Positions 55,690 to 64,000 of a DNA stretch of 64,000 nt are shown here, piece after piece (position 1 is the first letter of the stretch; the number at the start of each line of letters is the position of its first letter). The translations under genes and the position numbers were made by a program. The stretch is taken from positions 80,923 to 144,922 of the forward strand of contig VXAI01000658.1 in assembly GCA_013399305.1 (NCBI GenBank), in the 5' to 3' direction. The notes under the pieces are model-generated. The model ran no database searches. It saw only the letters and a list, made by a program, of their open reading frames with translations, and had not been told where the DNA came from. The stretch is from Rostratula benghalensis (Eukaryota > Chordata > Aves > Charadriiformes > Rostratulidae).

Positions 55690-56149
55690 TATAGAGCCAG
55701 ATGCATTAATCAGGGCAAAGTTTGTGGTAACTGACCTCGTATCTTCAGCTTTTCTAATAGGACATCCAGGGCAATGTGTGAATGCACACAAATATATGGA
55801 TAAAATGAATGCTCAGTCCTCAGGATAAGAACATGTATGTTCATTCACATGGAGCCAATGAAGGAGCTAGTAATGCAGAGAATAAATTTTTCACCAAATT
55901 CTGAAAAAATCATCTTGGTAGTGCAGTTCTTCATGCAGTGTCACTCTCTTCTCAGATACAATTGATGTCCTGCTGCAATATTGCAGGTGAGGCTCCCTGA
56001 AGAATATGAGGTATCAAAATGCAATTGAGTTCTGCCTTTCCCTGTTCTGTTAAAATTTTAATTTCTTCAATGATCATTGTGCTTCTTCAAAAAACAAAAC
56101 TAAATCTCTTTCCCTGCCACTTTCTGCATGTGAGAGAGACTAAGAATGG
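55690..56149. other. Intergenic sequence
   Basis: About 460 bp; nothing recognised. Confidence 0.5.
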
Positions 56150-56400
56150 AAGAAAATTAGAGCACGTTCATGTTTTTTGTGTGTGCTTTTGAGATACTCT
56201 GCTACTGCCACAGCACTTCTGTGTCCCTTTCGGATAAAGTCATCCCAGACTAATCCCGAGAGGTCTGGGAAGAGCCTTGCCTTGCAGTGACCACAAAAGA
56301 CCTGGCTGGATTTAACCCCCGCTTCTTCCTTTTCTGCCCTGGCCCTGCCTGTCTTTCACCCTTTTCCAGTTCTTGGGTGCTGCGGAAACATGTACCCTCG
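56150..56400 (-). pseudogene. TRDV: Decayed duplicate of a VHdelta 3' end
   Basis: Homologous to 59930-60160, the 3' end and downstream flank of the VHdelta at 60155-60461 (shared block ccttttctgccctggccctg). Only the last few codons of the V are left, with substitutions at the conserved Cys, and the spacer of the RSS is shortened. The remaining V exon is gone. Confidence 0.7.
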
Positions 56401-57635
56401 CACAGTCCATGTCAGCGAGCACTTACCTGGTCTATAACACATAGCTTTGTCTGTGACTTTTCCCGGGAATTCAGTGCTGAAAGCGTAACACCAACTGTCT
56501 CCTCATCCATGAAGCTCATTGTCTTATTATAGAAGGCACAATTTCATGTTAAGCACAATTTCATGATGATCCCACATCCGAGCAAGTGGATATGACCTGA
56601 AGGAAGCCCACACTGGAGAAGGCTCCTAGTAGGAACTGAGATCCTGTGGAGAGGAGCCCACATTGGAGCTGTTTTTCTAGCTGTACCTGCACCCCATGGG
56701 GGACACGCACTGGAAGAAACTGTTCCTGAAGGACTGTACAGCACGGAAAGGACACAATGGAAGAGTTTATTAAGAACTGCAGCCAATGCAAAAGAAGTTA
56801 ATGAAGAACAATGCATCAGAGAAGTTAATGAAGAACAGTGTCACAAGTATAGGACTGCACAATAGAGAAGGAGAAGAGTGTGAGAAGGAAGGAGCAAAAG
56901 ACAACATGTGAACAACTGACCACAACCCCATTCCCCATCCCCCTGTGCCACTTTGGAGAAAGAGGTAGAGAAGTCAGGAGTAAAGTTGAGCCAGGTAAGA
57001 AGGGGAGAGGTGGTGGGAAGGTGTTTTTAGATTTATTCTTATTTCTCATTTACCTACTCTGACTTCACTATTAATAAAATAAATTAATTTCCCCAAATTG
57101 AGTCTGTTTGGCCTGTGATGATAATCGCTGGGTCACCCCTTTGACATTTCTTGACCCAAGAGCATTTAACTGGATTTAATCGCCACATCTAGTAGAGGAG
57201 GGGAACTGACAGAGTGCCTTGGGGGGAGCTGGTGGACAGCCAAGGTCAACCCATCACACCTTGTCTAGATCTTGCTCCCGATCAGATCTGTAGGAGCCAC
57301 CCACCACAGTGTCACCCATACTGAGCTGCCATCTCTCTTTCATAAACACACTGCCTCCATCAATGACAGTATTCCTGTGAGCTACCACACCACATCTCCA
57401 TCATCCCACAGATCTACAACCAAGCCACAGAGGAAAGACTGGGACATGTTGCACAGCACACCAGGCATCGTTCCCACCACAGATCCTCTTTCATCATAAA
57501 TGGCCTCAGACGCACACATCCCTTCACCGCCTTTTACCGCAAGCACGACAAAGCTCTGTTTCCTGCACTGCCACTGCATGGAACCACATCTGGTTAGTAG
57601 CTGCTGGAAAGAAATGTTGAGAAGTCTCTACTCTC
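56401..57635. other. Intergenic sequence
   Basis: About 1.2 kb between V relic and TRDV; no receptor segment or repeat family identified. Confidence 0.5.
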
Positions 57636-57639
57636 TGTC

Positions 57640-57678
57640 AGTTTTGAACCCACTCTGCTGCAGAGCTGCTCCACGGTG
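57640..57678 (-). promoter_or_regulatory. 23-RSS of TRDV
   Basis: Minus strand: heptamer CACCGTG directly after the V exon (plus 57672-57678), spacer of 23 bp, nonamer TTCAAAACT (plus 57640-57648). The orientation and spacer are right for joining to a D or J with a 12-RSS. Confidence 0.88.
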
Positions 57679-57976
57679 AGCCTGGCGCCACAGTAATACA
57701 CTGCTTCATCCCCTTGCTTTGCTGCCTGGATCCGCAGGGTGAATCTGTTCTGGGAGCTCTTCACTGATCCCTTAAAGTGACCTTGGAAACCTTCTCCATA
57801 GGTATCACCTTCTCGGTAAATCCATTCCAAAGAACTACCTGGTCCCTGCCGGTACCAGTACATGTAGTAGTTGGTCATACTGTCCCCACTCATGTTGCAC
57901 TGGAAGGTGACTCCATCTCCCTCTTGCATGGTCAGTTCCCTGATGCCTTGCTCCAAGGTCACCTCACCAGTGACTG
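57679..57976 (-). CDS. TRDV: TRDV variable exon (L-part 2 and V region)
   Basis: V exon of a delta-type T-cell receptor variable gene. After an ACTGCAG acceptor it reads VTGEVTLEQGIRELT. The Ig V hallmarks are present: first Cys in VTFQCNMSG, Trp in YMYWYRQGPG, and second Cys in DEAVYYCGA. It ends at a good 23-RSS. A matching leader exon lies 546 bp upstream and joins in phase 1. The CDR2 region YREGDTYGEGFQ and framework KGSVKSSQNRFTLRIQ are of the TCR V type rather than antibody type. The frame is open and all signals are present, so it should be functional. Confidence 0.93.
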
Positions 57977-58522
57977 CTGCAGTGAGGAAGAACAAGCCAT
58001 GATGACTCCATGATTCAGGAAGGGTCAGGGCTACACCACTGAGGGCAGGGTGATGGTACTGAAGAAGAGGGAAAGTTAAATTTCAATTTGAATTCACTTG
58101 ACAAAGATGGGCAGAGGAATTGAGCTGATATGTGGAATCAGAGCTCACCAGGAGAGAGACAGCACATTTCCCTCCCTCCTTTCCCTGCCAGACAAGGAGC
58201 TTTTCCTGATTTTCCCATTTGAAGCAGGAAGATTTTGCACCAACCATATGTCTTTGCTGTGATGGGATCGTGAGGAATCCCCTCTTCGGGTCTGTGCCCC
58301 ACCTGTGCCCACACTGAGGAAGAGCCAGACTGGATGAAGGTGACTGACTCAGCGCTAGAAGAGGAGGAGGGTTGTTCCTACTGCACTCTGCAGGGATGGG
58401 TGGGGAAGTAGAGCCAAGTGACAACTCAGGCTGCAAGGGGTCATCACAGCTCCAGAGGGCAGGGCAGAGCTCCACAGAGCATGTTCGGGTCCCTGGAGGC
58501 GTCACCCCTTCATTTCACTTAC

Positions 58523-58574
58523 CTATGATGGGCAATAACCCCACGCACAGGAGTGTCCACATGGCCAGGCCCAT
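58523..58574 (-). CDS. TRDV: TRDV leader exon (L-part 1)
   Basis: Starts with ATG at 58574 and reads MGLAMWTLLCVGLLPII, a hydrophobic signal peptide, then stops one base into a codon at a GTAAG donor (plus 58518-58522). Phase and orientation fit the V exon at 57679-57976. No other ATG gives a signal peptide here. Confidence 0.92.
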
Positions 58575-58579
58575 TCTGT

Positions 58580-59925
58580 CTCGCCTCTCTCCAGCTCCTC
58601 TCTGACAGTGGAACAGCTCTGCTCACATCTTCCCTGCCTGTGCCTCTGTCCCTGCAGTCAGTCCCAGGCCCTCCTAGTCCCTCCCTCGGTCTATGACAAG
58701 AGTGAATGTGAGAGGCGGTGTCTGGAGGAGCAGAACCAGCTGAAGCTCTTGGTGCACTCTTGGGTGTCTCTCACCCTGCAGGGTGCAACACCAGAGCAGT
58801 CACTTGGCAGGAAATCCCCTGGTGGGCAAGAGGTGACATGTTGCTGTACAGCTCACGCTCCACTTTGCTCTTAAAACCTGGGAATGGCACATTGTCCTCA
58901 CAGGGTGGGCCTGTCCCTTGCTGCCGCTGTGCTGCTGTGGGATGGGAGTCCCTGAGCCCACCTCTGCTTTGACTGAGCATCTTTAGGTAGAAACCCTCCA
59001 TTTTCTGCTCCCTCCACTCTGGCCTACCACCCTACTCTTGCACTTGCTCCTTCAGGCTAAAGCTTTTCCAGCTTCTCTTCCCATCAATGACCTTCCCAGA
59101 CCACACTAGCAGCAAAAGCTGCAAAGGGAAGGGGAGATCCAAGATAGGCGTGGCACTGGCACTCTGGGGCAGGTTCAAGCACCCCAGCTCATCCCCCAGA
59201 ACTCATGTGCAGAGGACTCAAGTGCACGGACCAGCCTGTTAGTCCTACTCAGCAGAACAGGGCCACTGCCTTCTCTGCGCTCAGCCTATTCAGCAGGGAC
59301 TCACAGCTCCCCCTAGGACCTTTGCAGCCACAGGAGGGGACACTTGCTGAGCCCTATACAACATGATCATCTTGACTGGGACCAGCATTTTGGGGTGACC
59401 ACATTCCACACTGCCCCTCCACAAACTCTCTGAATCCACCCTCTCCCCTCTCCTCTCAGGCGTGCTCCAGCCTGGCCCCTTGGGGAACGGTGCGGGACAG
59501 GGGTGGGAAGGGGAGTTTCAAGACAGTAGAGGAAACCATTGCATCTGGAGGTGGACTAAGGTGCCCTGGAACACCTGGAGCTGCCCCACCTTGGTAGCAT
59601 ATGTCAGGTTCACCACTGCCCCCAAAACATATCTTCCTTATTAGAGACTGCCCACAACATTCCATGCTGGACCTCAGTGTACACACATGAACATACATGC
59701 CCACGGAACAAACACATCATGTAACAGGGAAAAGATGCTCTGCATCTCCTCTCCAGCTGTTCCACTACTCCGACACTCCCTGAACAATGTGAGGGGAGTT
59801 CTAAACTCAATTCAGCTCTGGCTTGCCATCTTCAAATCTTAGCTCTTCAACGATTGTTGTGCTCCTTCTTAAAGAAACCTCTCTTAATGTTGCCTTCTTC
59901 CTGTGAGACAGAATGAGGAAAATGG
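58580..59925. other. Intergenic sequence between V segments
   Basis: About 1.3 kb including the TRDV promoter region; I see no certain TATA box or octamer. No other V segment found. Confidence 0.5.
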
Positions 59926-60154
59926 AAGAACATGATCAACTTAGTGGTTTTGCATGTGCTTGGGGGAGAATCTGCTGCTGCTTCTGCCACAGCACCTCTG
60001 TGCCCCTTTCCAGGAAAGTCAGCCCAGACTAGTCCTCAGAAGCCTTCTTGCAGGCAACCACAATGCATCAGGCTGGATTTAATCCCGCTCTTTCCTTTTC
60101 TGCCCTGGCCCTGCCTGTCTTTCAAGTACTGGGCCCTTTTCCAGCTCTCGGGTG

Positions 60155-60461
60155 CTGCAGAAATAGGTGGCTGTGTCTTCAGCTGATGGTGAGAGCACTT
60201 CTAGCAACAGCTGGTTCGTGGAGGGGTCTGCAGAGCTGGTGACGCGGGTCTGGAAGGGTGAAGCAATGTGCTGGAGTCCTGTGAAAGGATACAGCAACGC
60301 TATATGCTGCAAGCCTCTGCTGGGGGTCTGACGGACCCAGTCCCAAGCATAGCTGCTGTCAGTGATGGGTACACCGGAGATGTGGCAGGTAAGTGTGAGA
60401 GATTCTGACATCTTCCATACAATGGGGCCAGAGGCTTCTGTTTCCACCTGAGAAAGGGCAC
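60155..60461 (-). CDS. TRDV: VHdelta: antibody-like TRDV, leader missing, RSS weak
   Basis: A V exon of the immunoglobulin heavy-chain type. After a GAG acceptor it reads GALSQVETEASGP, similar to IGHV starts, then SLTLTCHISG (first Cys), YAWDWVRQTPSRGL (Trp), and AEDTATYFCS (second Cys). The CDR2 area repeats GLQHIA 12 residues apart, a local duplication. The RSS has heptamer CACCCGA (plus 60148-60154), 23 bp and nonamer TGAAAGACA, degraded. Upstream, a GTAAAG donor is present (plus 60513-60518) but I could not find a leader with an ATG. It is probably a pseudogene or ORF despite its open V frame. Confidence 0.75.
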
Positions 60462-60559
60462 CTCTAACCCCAAGAGATAGGGATGAACAGCCAGGAACAA
60501 CTCAAGCAGTGCCTTTACCTACGCCTGGGTTTCTGCTTGTGATCTCACCCCTGCAAATG

Positions 60560-61310
60560 GAGGGCGCAGACAACCTGTCGACCTCAGACCCTGCCCCCGC
60601 CGCCCCGGAACAGCCACAGCCACCAGCACCCTCTGTCCCGACAAAGCCGTGCGCTGGAGCCAATGCCCCGACTGCTCCCCTCGGGGCTCAGCCGCGACTG
60701 TTCCCAAAACAAGGTCCCACCTCTGCCTCTGTTTCTCCCGCCCTCCCCACCCACTCCCCTCTTCACCGCTCAAAGCCACCTCCAGCCGAAAAAGCGCCCG
60801 ACGCCGGAGCAACCGCAGCCCCGGGATCAGCCCCGGCTTCGCCGACGTCCCCGCCCGCCTTTCACCTGCCCGCCGCAAGGCCAAGGCCAAGGCCAGGAGC
60901 CGCGGCCACAACCTCAGCCTCCCCGCCATCGGGCTTTGCCGCGCCGGGGCCGATCGGCCCGGCGGCAGCCGCACAAGATCCCAGCTGAGACGCACACGAG
61001 CCCGCTTCTGTCCGCACGTCCCCTCGGCCCCTCGCCGGGGCAGAGCCCACGCCTCTGCCCGCCCACAAAACACTTGCCCTGGCCCAGTGGGGCCCTATCC
61101 CCGGTGCCGCGGCCCCTTCGGGCCAGGGGAAGGCGGGAGGGGGAAGGAACACGGGGCAGAGCCGTCGCCAGAGGAGGAGCGCTGCGCCCCGCCACACCAA
61201 GGCTCCTGGCCCTGGGCTGCCAGCGCCGCTCCGGCGCTCTTCCTCCTCCCCGCCCTCCCCAGCCCTGCGCAAAGGGGGTCATCGCCTCGGACAGGTGATT
61301 ATCAGGGCGC
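60560..61310. other. CpG-rich block (CpG-island-like)
   Basis: About 750 bp with very high G+C and many CpG, unlike the AT-rich surroundings. Several long frames on both strands are open here only because stop codons are rare in such DNA. No TATA box or known gene was recognised. Confidence 0.8.
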
Positions 61311-62610
61311 TTCCAGACCCAGTGCCGGATCCTGTCTGTCGTTCCACAACGTCCTCTCACAAGAGGCTCCCCGGGTTCACAACCCAGCCCGCTGTGGCCT
61401 CACTCTGAGCCCCTGCCCATGGGGGCAGGAGACACAGTCCAGAATTCATCCCCCAACCAGAACGGCTTCATCCCAACTTCCCCTGCCTTTGCACACGTTT
61501 GCTCTCTCTTTGCTTCTGTCAACAATGACCACACATCATGTTCCAAACACAGCCCTGTTGCTCCCCACTAATTGGTCTGCTCTCTGAATCACTTGAACCC
61601 GAAATCTGAGATGTGGTAGAGGGCAAGTCCTTGGCATTGTCAGGGCACCATTCGGTGTCTCTTCCTGTCGGTCCTGCCAGGACAATAGAGTTCCTGCCAG
61701 GATGATAGAGGATCTCCCTCACCTCCAGAGTGGAAACGCCTTGCCTACTGCAATGGTGGTTGGCCGGAGGGGAAAACTTCCCATAGGCAACAGGAGCTAC
61801 ATGGCTGCAGGAGGCTCCCCAGCCCTTACTCAGCACCATGTGCTCCGTGGGATCAAAGGCCTGTACAAGGTCACAGGAATATATCATCAGCTGGAATTTT
61901 AAGTGCATCACAGCAGAAGAACATGCCCTCCTCATCCCTCTGTGTCAGATCTCCTCAGTCACATCTCGCCATCCTACAACATGCCTGAAAACCAGCAGGG
62001 GTCTTTGTCTCCTGCTTTGCTCCTCAGCAGTGGGCAACAGGCCAAGTGGAAATGATGCAAGTGGGCAAGGCCCTTGCCAAAGTCCAAGGGCTTTGGGTGC
62101 CTGGAGTGTTCCTAACCAGGCAGCTTTTCTTCAGGGGACTCTTGGCGAGCCACCTAATAAGCTGACCCGAGAGAGCACAGGTTCTCTGTGGCACAGCAAA
62201 CCCACACAGTGGCATCCCCATCTGCCAGATGGCAAGCAGCTGCCTTAGCAGCATTGTCAGTTTGTAGAGCAGGGGACGCTGGGTGGGACGACACAGCCTC
62301 CCTGTGCCAAAGTACGGAACGGGCTGCTGTAAACCAGAAACAGCCAACTTTTGAAAGCTAAGACTGGCCCAACTATGACAAAGGGCTGCTGGGCTGCTCA
62401 CTGGCTACTCTGATTAGGAGAGCACACAGGGGATGTGGGCCATCGGGCTACAGAGACGCTTCCGTGGTCTTTGGGCTTCAGCCGCTGCAAACACACACTC
62501 GCAGAAGGTCTTGTCCCAATATATTCTCAGGCCTGGGACAGCAGCTCACAATCACACCCAGGAATGTGACAAAGCACCCACACGTCTGTGAGCCAGACAA
62601 CACCAAGCAC
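61311..62610. other. Intergenic sequence
   Basis: About 1.3 kb. A short tandem copy (ttcctgccagga-type) occurs at 61665-61710. No receptor segment seen. Confidence 0.5.
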
Positions 62611-62611
62611 T

Positions 62612-62830
62612 CTTTCAGTAAAGAAATGCTTTCTAAGAGCTAGTTTGAATCTCCTTCAGTCATCTTTAAACCATCCCCACACATATTGTTTCAAGATTCC
62701 AGGAGAAGAGGTCAGCATCTCCCTCTGCACTTCACCTCCTTGGGAAGCTTTAGAGAGCCATGAGGTCGTTCCTCTCTCCTTTTCTCCAGGCCTTACAAAC
62801 CCAGCGTCCTACACACCATGTATATAAGAG
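62612..62830 (-). mobile_element. Old CR1 LINE fragment
   Basis: Plus strand agtaaagaaatgctttctaa followed by tgaatctccttcagtcatc and accatccccacacatattg resembles the reverse complement of the CR1 3' region. Strongly diverged. Confidence 0.55.
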
Positions 62831-63730
62831 TCATTTAGATGTGATGTTGGGGAATACGGTGTAGGGGAGGAATTTGTAGAGTAGGGCTGATGGTTGGACC
62901 CGATGACCCCAAGCCACACAAACCCAGTGTCCTACACACCATCCAGCCCTTTCACAGGCTTTCAGGCCATTCCCTGAATGGACTGTCAGCTGTACTTTGA
63001 AGTTTGGAGGTCTCATTGCAGTTTCTCTACATTAGAAACCAATGTCTGTGGGTGGTGAAAAAGCAGCGTGCAGCAGACTGAGCAGTGCTGCTCAGCATGA
63101 TCTGTATGGGGCCCTCAGGTGTGCTTTTTCTTTGAATAAAACAAAGGGGAGGGGAATGAGAAAGAGGAGGAGGAGACAACCCCGGGAGACAAGGAGAATA
63201 CAGGAACAACGGTCCATTAGGTGCTTCATCTACACCATTTCCCTCGGCTTCTGCTTGTGATCTCTGGGATCCAGCAGCTGCAAACACACATGCTCACAAA
63301 CTCTTACTCCCATTTTAAGGTCCAACCTGGGAGAGAAACACAGACTTCCCTCTTCTCTCAGTCTGCTCTCAAGCACCTTTCCGCATTTCTCTTGCTCACC
63401 CCTCAGGAACAGAAACTTGTGCTCTAGACTGAATCAACTGAAGCTGTTCCAAACACAGGGCCAAAGTATTCACATAACTCACCAGTTGGGGCATGTCCAG
63501 GTAGCTGTAATACAAGCAACTAATAGAAATAATAACATTTGGTTCCAAACGTGAAGGAATTCAAAGTGCAAGAGGAGATAAGGTTTGCGTGACACAGTAG
63601 GTCCCTCTCAGAATCCAACATTAGAAAAGCGCATGCTTAAGGATATGATATCCTGGGATTAACCGTGAACAACCCTGGAACACACCTGCCTTACAGCACT
63701 GAGGACCAGCACCCTGGGAAACTGGCAGGA
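62831..63730. other. Intergenic sequence
   Basis: About 900 bp. The stretch cttctgcttgtgatctc...cagctgcaaacacaca at 63249-63290 is partly repeated near 60525 and 62470, a sign of V-unit duplication. No V exon in it. Confidence 0.5.
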
Positions 63731-63769
63731 GGTTTGAGTTAAAGCTCAGCTGGATTTCCTGTCACTGTG
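63731..63769 (-). promoter_or_regulatory. 23-RSS of the upstream VHdelta
   Basis: Minus strand: consensus heptamer CACAGTG (plus cactgtg 63763-63769), spacer of exactly 23 bp, nonamer ACTCAAACC (plus ggtttgagt 63731-63739). A strong V-type signal. Confidence 0.94.
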
Positions 63770-64000
63770 CGAACGGCACAGAAGTAGCGGGCACAATCCT
63801 CCTGATGCAGGAGGTGCAGGCTGAGAGACGCCAGGGACTGGGAATTGTCCCGGGACACCGTGGCTCGACCCTGCACTGCTGGGCCGAATTGAACATTTGA
63901 AGAATAATGGCTGATCCAGGACACCCACTCGACTCTGCCACCGGGTGCCTGACGGTACCACCGAACGTAATGATTCTCGAAGTTGAAGCCGGATCCGCGG
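63770..64000 (-). CDS. TRDV: VHdelta: antibody-like TRDV, partial at the window edge
   Basis: Minus-strand V exon, 5' end beyond position 64000. It reads GSGFNFENHYVRWYRQAPGG, then VEWVSWISHYSS, RATVSRDNSQSLASLSLHLL and DCARYFCAVR. The WYRQAPG-VEWVS framework and TVSRDNSQ are those of antibody heavy-chain V genes, not of TCR alpha V genes. It ends at a strong 23-RSS, on the same strand as the TRDD, TRDJ and TRDC below, so it is placed to be used in TCR delta chains. First Cys and leader are outside the window. No stop in the visible part. Confidence 0.92.

Noticed and set aside
60649..61587. 312-codon open frame on the plus strand and overlapping long frames on both strands
   Set aside because: All lie in CpG-rich DNA where stops are rare; composition is Pro/Arg/Ser-rich with no domain.
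1..64000. tRNA, rRNA or CRISPR features
   Set aside because: None seen; the only tRNA-related sequence is the retroviral primer site at 53164-53181.

Overview
This window is a large piece of a T-cell receptor alpha/delta (TRA/TRD) locus, almost certainly from a bird. Every receptor segment lies on the minus strand, so gene order runs from high to low coordinates. The bird assignment rests on many CR1 LINE copies ending in ATTCTRTG-type octamers, an endogenous retrovirus with an alpharetrovirus-like envelope module, and antibody-like V segments (VHdelta) mixed with delta V segments. Most long open reading frames are shadows of CR1 copies, the retrovirus, N gaps or GC-rich DNA. The real genes here are mostly 12-300 bp and were found from recombination signals (RSS), splice sites and J/V/C motifs.

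Layout in transcription order. (1) 64000-56150: V region with a VHdelta running off the window edge (63770-64000, 23-RSS), a second VHdelta with a degraded RSS (60155-60461), a conventional TRDV with leader exon, intron and 23-RSS (58574-57679), and a decayed duplicate of a VHdelta 3' end (56150-56400). A CpG-rich block lies at 60560-61310. (2) 55690-41150: CR1 copies and a mosaic, deleted provirus (48074-53592) with target-site duplication, Lys-type primer site and two envelope transmembrane modules; its 3' LTR is split by a CR1. (3) 45744-45755 and 40467-40483: two TRDD segments, each with a 12-RSS on the 5' side and a 23-RSS on the 3' side. (4) 40061-35736: four TRDJ, one of them with a GC splice donor and a broken FGXG motif. 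(5) 34880-33497: TRDC in three coding exons (Ig domain, hinge, transmembrane), all phase 1. (6) 33490-21700: a spacer of about 11.8 kb with CR1 copies and a few unexplained open frames. (7) 21628-455: about 31 TRAJ segments and J relics. TRAC must lie beyond position 1.

How the parts work together: delta rearrangement joins V (23-RSS) to D (12/23) to J (12-RSS) and splices to TRDC; alpha rearrangement joins V directly to a TRAJ (12-RSS) and deletes the D-J-C delta block. All intact RSS seen obey the 12/23 rule. The TRAJ array has grown by local duplication: a three-J cassette occurs twice (7984-8835 and 13415-14250), and members have decayed through a lost splice donor, stop codons and changed FGXG motifs. 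An inverted duplication (9350-9617 against 12229-12490) abuts an assembly gap in the same part of the array.
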